Positions 47,970-59,661 of a DNA stretch of 64,000 nucleotides are shown one piece after another. Below the pieces are notes generated by a model, which saw only the letters and a program-made list of their open reading frames with translations, did no database searches and was not told where the DNA came from. The position numbers and the translations under genes are program-made. Within the stretch, counting starts at the first letter, position 1. Each line of letters begins with the position of its first letter. The stretch is taken from positions 32,946,442 to 33,010,441 of the forward strand of contig NC_039367.1 of assembly GCF_003573695.1 (NCBI RefSeq). The letters are read 5' to 3'. This DNA is from Papaver somniferum (lineage: Eukaryota; Streptophyta; Magnoliopsida; Ranunculales; Papaveraceae).

Positions 47970-49850
47970 GTACCACCTCCTAAACATGTTAAAATTGGGC
48001 CAAGAACAGTTGATTGTGTCTTCATAGGCTATGCGGAACACAGCAGCGTATACAAATTTCTTGTATACAAATCTGACATAGAAGACATACATGTAAACAC
48101 CATTATGGAGTCGAGGGATGTAGTATTCTTCGAAAACTTGTTTCCTTGGAAACCAGAAAGTAGCATAAATCCTTTGAAGAGGAAGGTAATAGAGGAACAA
48201 GAATATGGTGATACAATCTCTTTGCACTTACCTGCAAAACAAGTGGAGGAACTTATCCAGGAGCCAAGAAGAAGTAAAAGAGCGAGAATCGCTAGAAATT
48301 TTTGTCCTGATTTCGTTACTCTTGTGCTAGAGGATGAGTCGCAGACATTCGCACAAGCAATGTCTACTCCATAAGCACCATTCTGGAAAGAGGCGGTGAA
48401 CAACGAAATAAATTCCATCATGCAAAATCATACTTGGGAAATAGTTGATTTGCCTCCAGGTTTTAAACCTATAGGTTGCAAGTGGGTTTTCAAACGAAAA
48501 TCGAAAACTGATGGAACTATCGACAAGTATAAAGCCAGACTAGTAGTTAAGGGATACAAACAAAAGGAAGGTCTGGATTATTTCGATACCTATTCTCCGG
48601 TTTCTAGAATAACATCTATACGAATACTCATAGCGATAGCATCATTTTATAATCTAGAAATACATCAAATGTATGTGAAGACTGCCTTTTTGAATGGAAA
48701 ATTGGAAGAAGAAATATATATATGGAACAACCGGAAGGATTTATCGTACCCGGTAAAAAAAAGAAAGTATGTAGATTGGATAGGTCTCTTTATGAATTAA
48801 ATCAGGCACCTAAACAATGGCACAAAAAATTCGACAAAAATATATTATCAAACGGGTTTAAGGCTAATGAGTGTGACAAATGTGCCTACACCAAAACAAC
48901 AGCCTTAGGAACTGTGATAATATGTCTGTACGTAGACGATATGCTAATTATGGGTAACAACCCAGAAATCATAAAGTCTACAAAGAAAATGTTGTCTAAA
49001 AATTTCGATATGAAAGATTTAGGCATAGTCCTTGGAATTAAAATCTTTAGAACTGAAGATGGGATTAAATTGTCTCAAGAACATTATTTTGAGAAAATTT
49101 TGAAACGATTCCACCATGATGGCAGAGTGTCTAGAACACCATTAGATCCAAGTATACATCTTAAAAAGAATTTGGGTAGATGAGAGGATCAATTGGAATA
49201 CTCTCGAGTCATTGGAAGTTTGATGTACTTGATGAGTTGTACTAGGCCAGACATAGCATGCGCAATGGGCAAGTTAAGTCGGTTTACATGTAACCCAAAC
49301 AAAACTCACTGGTATGCCATAATAAGGGTCTTGAGATATTTAAGAAACACGAAGGAATATGGTTTGCATTATAAAAATATCCGGCAGTTTTAGAGGGATA
49401 TGTTGATGCAAATTGGATCTCAGACAGCGATGACACTAAAGCTACTAGTGGATATGTATTTACTATGGGCGGGGCAGCGGTATCTTGGAAATCGTCAAAG
49501 CAAACGTTGATATCGAGATCAAATATGGATGATGAATTCATTGCTTTAGACAAAGCAGCAAAATAAGTCGAGTGGCTTAGGAATTTCCTTGAAGATATAC
49601 CAATATGTTCCAAACCTGTGCCTCCGATAACTGTACATTGTGACAATCAAGCAGCTATCACGAAAGCACATAATAAGTTGTATAATGGTAAGCCTCGACA
49701 CATTCGTCTAAGACATGAAACCATTAAGCAATTACTATCAATAGGAGTTATAACAGTGACCTATATAAGATCCGTTTACAAAGGGTTTATCTAGAGATCT
49801 AGTAATTGCAACTTCGAGGGGAATGAGATCATTGCCTACAAATAAGGAGT
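47970..49850 (+). pseudogene. Copia A reverse transcriptase and RNase H
   Basis: Starts PPKHVKIGPRTVDCVFIGYA, continuing the integrase end. RT begins near 48396 (WEIVDLPPGFKPIGCKWVFK, KARLVVKGYKQKEGLDYFDT), with the catalytic LYVDDML at about 48929-48949. RNase H covers about 49330-49790 ([55 protein letters not shown]). Stops at 48372-48374, 49181-49183, 49391-49393 and 49564-49566 and a frameshift near 48720 break it. The usual function is copying element RNA in cytoplasmic particles. Confidence 0.9.
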
Positions 49851-50444
49851 AGTATTTACGGCGGAAACCCAACCTAGCAATTGGAGATCCCATGGTTATC
49901 TTGGTTCAAAAGGGACAACCAAGTTGTAAATTTATACTCGCCGGGAACACTGAGAGAAATTTCTCTTTCCCATTTCTATGATGAAACAATGTTTGCTGTC
50001 ATGTAAGAGGTTAAAAATTTGTTTTAATGATTCCTATAGCTTAGTTCAACTAAGAAAAGTATGGCAGGATACTTTCAAATAGGAGATAACCTATATGAGT
50101 GTGAAGTGCGGCCGCTTCTATGATAACTATAAGGCTATGTTAATCCAGAGCACTCACGAATACCAAGTTTGTTCAGGTACGAAATGAACACAACCGAGAA
50201 TCGACAATGTAAGGAAATAAGCTGTGTGATATATACTCATTGGTTTACATTATACAGTTGACCAGTTCAAGACATCGCGTTCATTGAGCAACTAATGAAC
50301 CCTGTATATATTCACTAAAGAAGATTCAAAGCCACAAGCTATCTATCCCCATGAAGTGATGTTCCACGCATAACTCTCTATTGTCTGCATTAGAGTTTAG
50401 GGTATCATTCTACATTTCGAAACAATTTCATTCATGCGGGGGAT
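49851..50444. other. Copia A 3' non-coding region and polypurine tract
   Basis: No gene. It ends in GCGGGGGAT just before the LTR. An 8-base NotI-type site (GCGGCCGC) occurs at 50108-50115. Confidence 0.6.
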
Positions 50445-51172
50445 TGTGGGAAGGTATTGAGTTGGCCACTCATCCTGTTTCCATAGTGAATGGAAATTGG
50501 GTTATAACTAAACAAGAAAGTTTTGGTTTGTGAAACGAATGGATGGCTGCTGTTTGAAAAGGTTGCAACCTTACTGAAAAGGTGCGAACCTTATGCAACA
50601 GGCGCAATCAACAATAATTATCCTTTGATAATAATTGTCCAACGTTTACAAACTCCAACCGTCGCTCCGTTTCAGACTTTATATAAACCCAATCAGTTTC
50701 TCCTATCAACACACAGAAGAAAGAAATAGTTTGTACATAAGAATAAAGAAAACTAGAAATACATTTGTTGTCGAGAGTTGCTGCTATAATTTTCGCATTC
50801 GTTCGTTTGAAGATATTCTAGTGCTGGTTATCTTCAAAGGCATGGTTGGATATTGGTAAGCATTCATCAACTTCCCATATAAGCACCTTGGTATGGAATG
50901 CAAATGCTTTAAGGAAAGATGATTGTCTCGCCTCAGTGCACCCTGGTTTGATTTGGTTTATTGTTTACATCATTGGGTTGTTGTCAATTTTACTTAGAGT
51001 CAATATATACTTGTTTGATTTCTATTTTATCAATTCTTTGTTGTGAAGGTTGTAAAACCTTGAATCTGTACACCAAATGTTTGATTATTTTCCAAATATA
51101 AATACTGTTAGTTTTGTGAGATTCAATTGTTGTTGCTATTGTGATTTCATATTCAGTAATTGTATTCTAACA
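50445..51172 (+). repeat. 3' LTR of copia A
   Basis: Starts TGTGGGAAGG directly after the polypurine tract and probably ends at TAACA (51172). A promoter TTTATATAAACCC lies at 50679-50691. The end is inferred from the TG...CA rule only, since the partner LTR is absent. Confidence 0.6.
50679..50691 (+). promoter_or_regulatory. TATA box in copia A LTR
   Basis: TTTATATAAACCC, about 235 bp into the LTR, followed after about 30 bp by a CAACACACA-type start region. Typical of copia LTR promoters. Confidence 0.55.
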
Positions 51173-52076
51173 CCCCCTACTCAGGCCTGTTCTTATGCAC
51201 ATACCTGTAAAAACTTAGTTCGTCATATCAGGTGGCAACGAAAATTAAGGAAACTAAGTTTCAAGTTTTGTATATTAACCAAGTTAAAACCGCAACTAAG
51301 AAAAGGCAAATAAAAGTTCAAGGCAAAGAAAATCAAGGTAAAACAAATTTGAAGCCAAAGATGAAGATAAACATAGAAAACTTCGTCCATGAGCGCATTG
51401 ATTGGAAGTTTCGTGAAATGAAGAAGATTAACGAGATGAAGAACATTGTCCCAAATTTTTATTTTTAAAGTTTATATTTGGAGTAATTTGCGTTACCTCT
51501 CCGGGTGAAGATTATACTTTGAGTTACTTCTCCTATAGAGATTATGTCAGTAAAACCTCTTTTCGTCATTATTCCGTCCAAGGTCAGTTAGCTGACTCAA
51601 CAAAAATGTACACCTGGAAAAATTACATACACATCAACTCAAATATCTAAAATACCCTCCGATATTAATTTAGTCTAAATATAGTAGCTAAAGTTAAGAA
51701 AACTAGCAGGACGAAAGTTTTATCGAGTGAAGAGCATCTAAATGAAGCCTAAAACTTGGAACTTCAGCAATTTGGAAATAGTTCAATATTGACTGCGAGA
51801 TGCATATTTTCGATGTTGAATCTATTCACGCCTCATAAGGTAAGCCTAAACGATTTTTTAATTACAGTAATCATATTTCTAGTTCTACAACAAATGTACA
51901 AGTCACATACAAATGCATAATTCACTAATGCATGAGTCATGACCCACACACTTCGATACTAGCCAGAGTCGTTTAGCAATAACCCTCACATAGCTAAGAT
52001 CGGTCACAAACTTCGGTGTACTAGCCAGAGAAGTTAAACAATAACTCTCGCATAGCTAGCACCGATCCTAACTTGG
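51173..52076. other. Intergenic with a small tandem repeat
   Basis: No gene. A 60-bp unit with ACTAGCCAGAG and CATAGCTA occurs twice (about 51955-52015 and 52016-52075). The frame at 51232-51468 is lysine-rich low complexity with no domain. Confidence 0.5.
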
Positions 52077-52668
52077 TGTTTGTACCCAGAAATATTTCCA
52101 AGCACTAAACATGTTGATTTTGGTGTTGATGAGGAAAACAGGGTTAAAACATGAAACATGCATAAAGATGAGACACACGAATTTTACGTGGTTCGGCAAG
52201 ATGTGCCTACGTCCACTGATGAATCCCCTTGGGGAGTGATGTTTTATTGATATCAGAATTACAATTGATCTATGATGGATTTTTTCCCTATCAGCTAGCC
52301 TCCCTATTTCTTTAGCAGGGCATTCCTATATATACAGTCAAAATTTTGAGATAAACTTAAATGACATTAATCTCCCTGCATGCCTCCTGGAATCAATTAT
52401 GCATGAAACTTTCCATAAATTGTATTTAGTTTCCTTGCATGCCTCCATACCATAAATTATATTAAATTTCCCTGCATGCCTCCTGCCATAAATCATACTA
52501 AATTACTCTGCATTCCTCCTTCCATAAATCATATTAAATTTCCCTGCATGCATGTTGCTGACTGAGCTTTGAATGGCATGACCTGCTGGCAGACTGGCTT
52601 GACTGATTGACAGGCATAATGGACTTTGACTAGCGGGCTTCCCGTCAAATTTATTTACGATACAAAAA
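52077..52668 (-). repeat. 3' LTR of TRIM-like element
   Basis: Contains four or five diverged tandem units of about 45 bp, each with CCCTGCATGCCTCC and CCATAAAT (52370-52560). A TATA-like TATATATAGGAA (minus strand) lies near 52328-52340. Confidence 0.82.
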
Positions 52669-53411
52669 TAACCCCCTCTTAACCTCCAAGTTATTGGTGG
52701 TTAAGATTTTTTTTTTCCTTCTGTATCGATCGTTGATGATGAAACTCTCCACCAAGTATGAGTAGAGACATTACAAAGACGCCCCAACTGTAATTACCTG
52801 CAAAAAATTTGCTCACATGCTAGGCGAGACTTTTTTCCACGTGGTGGACTTGTGATGCTCGAGATCTCGCCGAGATTTTAAACGGATGTAGTGTGCTTGC
52901 GGCTGGGGAAAGGCCTTTTGCTCTCAACGTAACAATGCTGTAGCGCTCGCTGCTCGGAAAGGCTAGTTGTTTTGCTTGTGTTGAGTACTAGTCTTTGGTC
53001 CAATATCGGGCATTTGGATCGTGGTTGAGACGAGACTTTATGCTTTCCCAGGTGCAAGTCTTTCATACTCGTGTGCAAGACGAGATTTTATGCTTGCGAT
53101 AAGAGCAAGACTTATGTGCTCACGTGCAAGGTGAGGCTTTAAGTGCTTGCGATGTGATGCAAGGCTAAATATTGGAGGATCTAAGCAATCTTCATCTCCA
53201 CGAACCTCGAACTCGATCATGTCGTTATCCACGAACCTCGAAATCGATCATGTTGCTGCTCCAAGTGCACATAAAAGTTTCTCGAACACAAAAATTTTTG
53301 CTTTCATGTTCTTCACTGATTTTTTTCATGGAATTTCGTGTTGATTTCTTCCGCACCTCTTTCAATGATAAAACACGATTCTTTCACTCGAATCTCCTTA
53401 GTCGGCGCCAA
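52669..53411 (-). other. Interior of TRIM-like element, non-coding
   Basis: Holds repeated (G)CAAGACGAGA / GTGCTTGCGATG phrases (about 53020-53160) and two copies of CACGAACCTCGAA-CTCGATCATG (53198-53255). No ORF with a retroelement domain. Confidence 0.65.
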
Positions 53412-53998
53412 TGTTTGTACCCAGAAATATTTCCAAGCACTAAACACGTTGGTTTTGGTGTTGATGAGGAAAACGGGGTTAAAACATGAAACATGCATAA
53501 AGATGAGAGACACGAATTTTGCGTGGTTCGGCAAGATGTGCCTATGTCCGCGGATGAATCCCCTCGGGGAGTTATGTTTTATTGATATCAGAATTACAAT
53601 TGATCTATGATGGATTTTTCCCCTATCAGCTAGCCTCCCTATTTCTTTAGCAGCGTGTTCCTATTTATACAGTCAAAATTTTGAGATAAACTTAAATGAC
53701 ATTAATCTCCCTGCATGCCTAATCAATTTTGCATGAAACTGTCCATAAATTGTATTTAGTTTCCTTGCATGCCTCCATACCATAAATTATATTAAATTTC
53801 CCTGCATGCCTCCTGTCATAAATCATAGTAAATTACCCTGCATGCCTCCTGTCATAAATCATATTAAATTTCCTTGCATACATATTGTTGACTGAGCTTT
53901 GAATGGCATGACTTGCTGGCAGACTGGCTTGATTGATTGACAGGCATAACGGACTTTGACTAGCGGGCTTCCCGTCAAATTTATTGACGGTACAAACA
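53412..53998 (-). repeat. 5' LTR of TRIM-like element
   Basis: Near-identical layout to 52077-52668, with small indels in the CCCTGCATGCC tandem array. TATA-like TATAAATAGGAAC (minus strand) at about 53659-53672. The frames at 53172-53610 are shadows across LTR and interior. Confidence 0.82.
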
Positions 53999-54320
53999 CT
54001 TTACTTTGATGATTAATTTCAAAAAATATTCCTTGCACGGTCTTAGTTAACACTTGCTCAAGTTTGCGAGCAAGCTAAACCGGTTAGCGCATGCTCAATA
54101 ATAGCAAGGACCTTGTTTCACGGGCAATATAAATCCATCTCAAGGAAGTGAGAACCAAACCAACTTGACTTTGATTAGAAGAAAATCCTTGCATGGTCTT
54201 AGTCAATACTTGCGCAAATTTGCGAGCAAGATAAACCTAAACTGGTTCAGTGCAAGCTCAATAATAGCAGGAACCTTGTTCCATGGGAAATGAAACCCCA
54301 TTCTCAGGGTAATGAAAGTT
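53999..54320 (+). repeat. Two tandem copies of a unit of about 165 bp
   Basis: Each copy contains ACTTTGAT, CCTTGCA(C/T)GGTCTTAGT, TTTGCGAGCAAG and AATAGCA(A/G)GAACCTTGTT, at about 54002-54160 and 54167-54320. Unknown origin; it looks like part of a larger LTR element interior. Confidence 0.6.
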
Positions 54321-54706
54321 CATCATACGATTAAAAAAAATGTTTTATAAAGAAGTTTTGCTGGATCAGAAGCTAGAGCTACAAACAAAAAATTATAATG
54401 AATATAAAATTGCATATAAGATTTATCAGAGGAAGAACGAACAAAAATCATTTTGCGAGGAAGCTTTTATGGAGCGAAGTGGGAAAAATTACACCAGAAA
54501 ACATTGCTGGAGAAAGAGTTACAACGAAAGAAGACAAAAAAAAAGTCGCACACAGTAACAAACCAATTCGTGAACAAAGTTTGGTGGATTTAAAAAAATG
54601 TAGAATTATTTACATGATGAAACCTTGCTAGAAATGGAGCGGAAGACTGAGGAGATCTTTAAAAGCGGAGATGGAAAGACAAAAAAAATAAAAATAAAAA
54701 TAAAAA

Positions 54707-54741
<35 letters not shown>

Positions 54742-55519
54742 ATTTATATATATATATCAACTACATAATACGAAGATCTCCAAGGAATGAGTCGTAGTTA
54801 ACTTCATGTTCCCCTCATTATGTTTGAGATATAACGAAGCCTTACTCGAAGAACATCACTTATCAAGCTCTCAATGCACGAGTAGTTGTGATATTTTACA
54901 ACTATCTAAAAGGTGTAGATCATGGTTTATTATTGGAACGTCAATTGGAGTATATTTATACAAAATCATATATATCTAAGCACAATGGTCTATACTCCAC
55001 AGAAGAAACACGCCAGTTTTTTCCGAAATCTGAAGTTATACAACGACTACATTACGAGTAGAAAGTATTCCGTCGTACTGACATCTACGATCTCAAATCA
55101 CAGGTGAAGATTTAAGTCTTCCACTCATCGCAAGCACAAAATTTCACCAAGTCTTGCGCCAGTGCAACCACGAACTCTTGTCTCAAAAACGAGATACATT
55201 ATCCAAGAGACGTGCCAACATATATAGCAGTCAGTGCAATAGCTTCCACAACGGGAAAAAAAAGTAGTTGTGCTGCAAGAAAGAAGAACTTTTATATCTG
55301 CAAACACATAACTTGAAACTCGTGATGTAATCATCAAGCATCGTTCATATTTGACTACGTAAAACTCTCGTTCAGCAACACCAAGTGAAACCTTATTCGC
55401 AAGCAGACTACCATATCGTTTCAACACGTACATTGGGGGCGTCAGAGTACAACTATGAAGTAACTGATCCATGACACTCTTCTTAATCCACCAACAAGTT
55501 CAAAATTAAGAGGGGCCAA
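54320..55519 (+). other. Putative 3' internal region of an LTR element
   Basis: No recognised protein. It ends in AAGAGGGGCCAA, a good polypurine tract, directly before the LTR-like start at 55520. Apparent frames (54340-54631, 55125-55472 minus) show no domain. Confidence 0.4.
54685..54765. repeat. (AAAAT)n and (AT)n microsatellites
   Basis: AAAAT repeats (54687-54708) followed by about 14 AT units, then a second short (AT)n run. Confidence 0.9.
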
Positions 55520-56295
55520 TGTTTGGACCACATAAAAATGAAATGAGATTAATAGGATCTTCAGCCCATTAGCCTTAAACAAAAATATTTAATTGGATCA
55601 TGGTTGAAGCCTAAATCCTTTAAGGGTTAAAACCATATTCTGTTGGCCTTTATTAAAGGTTACTAAATTCATTGTATCCTAAAAAGTGAATGAATTTGTT
55701 GATAGTAAGACCAGGCTTAAATTCAAACCAGGAAGTTAGAATTAATCTAGATGTGTATTTAGTCCAAATACATTAATTAATCTGGTCATCCTGAAAGGAG
55801 AGGATGATTATAGATTATTTATTGGACTACGTACATTTTTAATGTCTAGATACATAATTTTGATTTCAAATAAAGATAAACTTGAAGAGCATTTGGTCTA
55901 GGTACATTATCAAAAAGAATGCAGACATGTAGACTGGATGCATATCCTCTACAACATATAAATGGAGAAGGAATTTCAACTAAAAATGTACACATTTCTA
56001 ATCCTTATCTCTCCACAAAAACCTGCTTAGAGCGCTTACTCATTGAGACATCGGAATGTCTTTGCAAGTACCCTCTTCTTCATTCATCAACAATTCTAAG
56101 AGAACCAAAGTCACTGGAGAGCTGAGCTAAAATCTCTTCATCACCAAAGAACGCATCTCGAGAAATACTATGAATCATCTGATGGTCTACGATTCATTTA
56201 TCAGGTATAAATCTTAATTCATCAAGCGATTAAGATTATATCTTTCAAAACAAATCTCGAGGAGTGTTGTAGGAACGTTTTTGCTACAATACATA
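55520..56295 (+). repeat. Putative LTR following a polypurine tract
   Basis: Starts TGTTTGGACC after AAGAGGGGCCAA and may end near ACAATACA (56295). A TATA-like ACATATAAATGG occurs at 55956-55967. No second copy exists in the window to confirm the limits. Confidence 0.4.
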
Positions 56296-56400
56296 TCCAT
56301 TATGAAAACTACCACAAAGGAAACATAACACATTAATTATGCATCCATAATTCTATTCTATGCGTCAACTAATTTTCTGTTGCAACTAATTAATCGATGT

Positions 56401-56460
56401 GCTCCCTCCGTTTCAGAAAAAATGACATTTTCACTTTTTCAATTTGACCTATTTGTCTTC
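56401..56460 (+). repeat. Stowaway-like MITE terminus, possible fragment
   Basis: CTCCCTCCGTTTCAGAAAA matches the terminal motif of plant Stowaway (Tc1/mariner) MITEs. No matching inverted end is found downstream, so only one end is present or the likeness is partial. Confidence 0.4.
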
Positions 56461-57560
56461 TGTTCGGTTGGTCGTCCCCACCGTGACAGCGGTGTTCTAG
56501 TATCTAATTCAGACACCAGAGTCTAGAATATTTAATTATTATTATTTATTTTTTGGAACATACCTATCAATATAATGGTGGTTCTGGACAAACGGTAAAA
56601 AAAAAATCATCTCAAAAACCGTCATGTAAGTGTGATAGAGGTGTCGGGATCCCATTTATGGGTGAATTAGGCCCACCACATGTGTCTAGCCAGTTTTGAG
56701 GGTGACCATGAGACGGCTTGTGAGGAATTTTTGTTAATATAATTAATGTCTTTACAGTATTTGTCTGTAATAATTTGTCTCAAATTGTCCGAAATAATTT
56801 CTCTCAAATATCCTCTCTCTAAGCTCTATCTCCTCCCTAAGCTCTCTCTCTCTGCTCGGCTATGGAGTAAACCTCTTTTTGAGTCCCCTGGTCGAATTCA
56901 AAGGGGCCTGAAGTATGGATTGGCAATTTTCTCATCTACGGAATGGTTTTGAATAATATTTCTTCAGATTGTTTGTTTTCTTTACTTCTCCTAATTATTT
57001 TCAAATCATTAATCCCCTTTTGTAATTTTTTCTTAGTTTGGTTATAACTGTAAAAGAAGTCGTTTTCGTAGTACATCTAAGCAAATTGAAAAATCAAATT
57101 CTTTAAAATTCTGCCTCTCTTACTGCATATCATAAGCTAAATTTCATAAGCATTTTAAAAAACTTATTAGAAATGGTTTTTTTTCCTTCCTTTCTTGCGA
57201 CTCTCTTAGATTTCGCCACTGCAAGACGGATTTTTCAATGAAAATTGTAAAACCTTATCTCCTGAGTTGTGAGCCTATACGTTTACTTCATTAAACTCCT
57301 CCTCTGATGCTGCGTTCTGATTTGTTAACTAATGATGCCTATGTATGATTATGGCAATCATACATTATAGCATGAAGTAGAATTTCGTCCATCTTTTCTT
57401 TTTCTGTTGGATGAACTATGAGTTTGTTATAAAAATGAGATGGAGTTTTCTTTATCACTGGATTTTGTTTCCAGGAAGAGCCTTTTTATACTCGATTTAG
57501 TACAATGTGGTTTAAAGTGTACCGTTGTCATAGATCTCTTCATTTATCTGTATGCTTGTC
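56461..57560. other. Intergenic, nothing recognised
   Basis: AT-rich DNA with CT-rich patches (56800-56870). No gene, exon or repeat boundary that I can support. The frame at 56746-56952 has no domain. Confidence 0.5.
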
Positions 57561-57563
57561 GGG

Positions 57564-57770
57564 TTTTTTTTTTTTTTTTTTTTTTTTTTTGCTACGGCAT
57601 AGGCCCGTCCTGACCCCTGGCAGCGTAGTCACCGGTTTATTTCCCACTGAGCAAACTTGGCCCGTCTGAAACGCATGTTTAAGTTAGTATAATTACGTTT
57701 GAGCGGAGACTCCAACTGCTGACCTCCTATTTGAGTGTCAGACTCCTGGCCAACTAGGCTAACCCCTCAT
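57564..57770 (-). mobile_element. tRNA-derived SINE with poly(A) tail
   Basis: On the minus strand it begins near GGGGTTAGCCTAGTTGG, containing box A (TAGCCTAGTTGG). Box B-like AGTTGGAGTCT follows about 40 bp later, then a body with GCGTTTCAGACGGGCC. It ends in a pure poly(A) run (27 T on the plus strand, 57564-57590). This is the standard plant SINE layout, transcribed by RNA polymerase III and copied by LINE enzymes. No target duplication is obvious. Confidence 0.8.
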
Positions 57771-58254
57771 GGTTTTGGTTTTCCTTCGGTGTCTCTCAAA
57801 TTGTAACTAAAATCTTCTATTGTTCAATCAAAATGCTTCTAAAATGTTCGATCGGTCTCCTCTTTTTTACCGGTACAATTTTTGATCTTCTTAAAATAGG
57901 AAATACCATTAGGTCCTAGAAATAATATATTACAGAGAGTCTAGTCCAGTTGACCTAGTCAACTGTCTGTTTGGACCTATTTGGAAATATAAATTATAGT
58001 TTGGTCCTAAAAATTATGGTTTGGTCCTAGGGTGATGTCATGGATGATGTAAATGTCATTATGTGGTGGCAGGAATACCCTTTTAGGACCACATATATAG
58101 ACAAAAATCTTAAAAAATATCTTATTTCCATATTTACTTTCTCTCTCCACATATTTTCAGATTTACTTTCTCTCTCTACTGTTTTCAGATCTAGTTTCTT
58201 CTCTCAATTTTTTTTTTCTTTTTCTTTCTTCTATTGTTTTTTTTTTATTTTGAC

Positions 58255-58610
58255 GACGAAGAAGATGATGCTTTATGATAATGAAGAAGAAGAAACTGAT
58301 GACGACGATGTTCTGTTGCTGTTTTTGATGTTGCCGTTGAAGACGGTGATGATGAAGAAGAAGAAAACGATGGTGACGATGTTCTGCTGCTGTTGTTTTT
58401 GATTTTGTTGTTGATGATGAAGACGATGTTGTTTGTTTGATGATGAACGAGGTTGAATACAGTCCCTGAAAACGATAACGACGATGATGAAGAAGAAGAA
58501 AGCGATGACGACGATGTTCTGTTGCTGCTGTTTTTGATGTTGTTGTTGGAGACGATGATGTTTGCTTGCTGCTGCCGTTGAAGACGTTGAAGAAGATGAA
58601 GAAGATGTTG
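58255..58610 (+). repeat. Imperfect GAT/GAA/GAC triplet repeats
   Basis: Long runs of GATGATGAAGAAGAA and GACGACGATGTTCTGTTGCTG phrases, the latter repeated about four times with a period near 100 bp. Any reading frame here gives low-complexity peptides. Confidence 0.7.
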
Positions 58611-58612
58611 CT

Positions 58613-58905
58613 GATGTTTTTATATGGACTTCATTCCAGAAATGAAGTCTGTTTTTATATGGACCTCATTTCAGAAACGAAGTCTGTTTTTTTATGTTTT
58701 TATTTGGAATTCATTCCAGAAATGAAGTCTGTTTTTTATATGGACTTCATTTCTGGAATGAAGTCTTTTTTTTTTTAGGTTTTTATATGGACTTAATTTC
58801 TGGAATGAAGTTTGTTTTTTTAGGTTTTTATATCGACTTCATTTCTGTTTTTTTAGGTTTTTATATGGACTTTTTTATATGGACTTCATTTCTGTAATGA
58901 ACTGC
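58613..58905. repeat. Palindromic minisatellite
   Basis: About eight units of 30-48 bp, each centred on ACTTCATTNCNGRAATGAAGT, a near-perfect palindrome, followed by a T-rich spacer with TTTTTATATGG. The later units lose the right half of the palindrome. Confidence 0.85.
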
Positions 58906-59566
58906 TACAAGAAAATAAGTAAAAATTAACACGGAAGGGTACTTTTATCATATTAATATTTTAAATAATTATGGACCAAAAAATAAAGGCGTTTTTCTAA
59001 AGGACCAAACATACATGGGCCCACCTAAAAAAGGATCAAACAATATTTCTCCCTTCCTAAAATCCTTTAAAGGCTGCTTAATTTCATTTATGAATGAGTT
59101 GCAGATGTTTTTTCATTATGGTTAACTTCACAGCATCATTTTTTTTTTTCATTTTCGATGGGGTTTTCTTCTGATTAGGATCGGTACTGAGAAGGTTGTT
59201 CTAAACGATATTTAAATTTATTATTATAATAAAATTTGAATTTTGAAATTAAGGTTGGGAGAGAGAAAACTTGACACTGGTCTTTTTTTCAAATATTTCC
59301 CTTACAATTAAGAGCAATTCCTATAGAAATGTTCCAATGTATTTGTTTGTTGAGCCACGTGGATGGTCAAACATGATTCTCCACTATGGAAAACCAGTGA
59401 ACGATAGAAAGGTAGACGCGCGGCTTCAACGATGACGCTGTCGCTCGAATAACAAGCGCTGGAGTTGTTGTGGATGGCGCCAGCGACAGGCATGTGAACG
59501 CCAGCGTTTGAGACACGATCGCCAACGACAAGTTTTGTAACGGTCACCAGAACGGCTATTTCCACT

Positions 59567-59576
59567 TCTATAAATA
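59567..59576 (+). promoter_or_regulatory. TATA box of Harbinger 2 transposase
   Basis: CTATAAATAC, about 85 bp before the first ATG (59662), inside the element's left end. Position and sequence are typical for a plant core promoter. Confidence 0.6.
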
Positions 59577-59661
59577 CGGCTTGAATTTGATCTCACAAAT
59601 ACACAACAATCTTTCATCCGATCAATCTTTTCCTAATTTCGATTACTCTCAATTTTCAATC

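Larger units (their letters stand above)
42816..51172 (+). mobile_element. Ty1/copia element A (5'-truncated, split by a second copia)
   Basis: Occupies 42816-43084 and 47970-51172. It starts abruptly inside the integrase C-terminal region, has the RT and RNase H domains, a non-coding 3' part, a polypurine tract (CGGGGGATTG, about 50437-50446) and a 3' LTR of about 728 bp. The 5' LTR, gag, protease and most of integrase are missing. It lies against the BRR2 pseudogene, but with the 5' end lost no target duplication can be checked. Confidence 0.88.
52077..53998 (-). mobile_element. TRIM-like non-autonomous LTR retrotransposon, 1.9 kb
   Basis: Two LTRs of about 590 bp (52077-52668 and 53412-53998) have termini TGTTTGTACC...GGTACAAACA and flank only 743 bp of interior. 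On the minus strand the primer site TTGGCGCCGAC (53411-53401) directly follows the right LTR, and a polypurine tract AAGAGGGGGTTA precedes the left one. TGGCGCC is the primer type of many Ty3/gypsy elements. The interior has no coding capacity. Flanks CTTGG and CTTTA match at only three of five positions, so the duplication is not confirmed. Confidence 0.82.
57985..59045. mobile_element. Putative non-autonomous TIR element with internal satellites
   Basis: The outer 100 bp on both sides carry GTTTGGTCC repeats in opposite orientation: TTTGGTCCTA at 58000-58030, AGGACCAAAC at 59001-59010. Inner matches include TACCCTTTTAGG against the reverse of GGAAGGGTACTTTT. Between them lie CT-rich leader-like sequence, GAT/GAA triplet runs and a minisatellite. 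No transposase. Ends and duplication are not resolved. Confidence 0.35.

Noticed and set aside
51232..51468. Lysine-rich 78-codon frame
   Set aside because: Low-complexity composition, no domain, no gene context.
52072..54003. Target duplication for the TRIM-like element
   Set aside because: CTTGG and CTTTA agree at only three of five positions; I do not claim a duplication.
54340..54631. Lys/Glu-rich frames at 54.3-54.6 kb
   Set aside because: Overlapping frames of equal length in A-rich DNA, with no recognised retroelement domain; too weak to call a gene.
57564..57770. A tRNA gene on the minus strand
   Set aside because: Only the promoter boxes resemble tRNA; the long body and poly(A) tail show a SINE.
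58040..58402. Plus-strand 120-codon frame
   Set aside because: Built from CT-rich sequence and GAT/GAA triplet repeats; low complexity, no homologue recognised.
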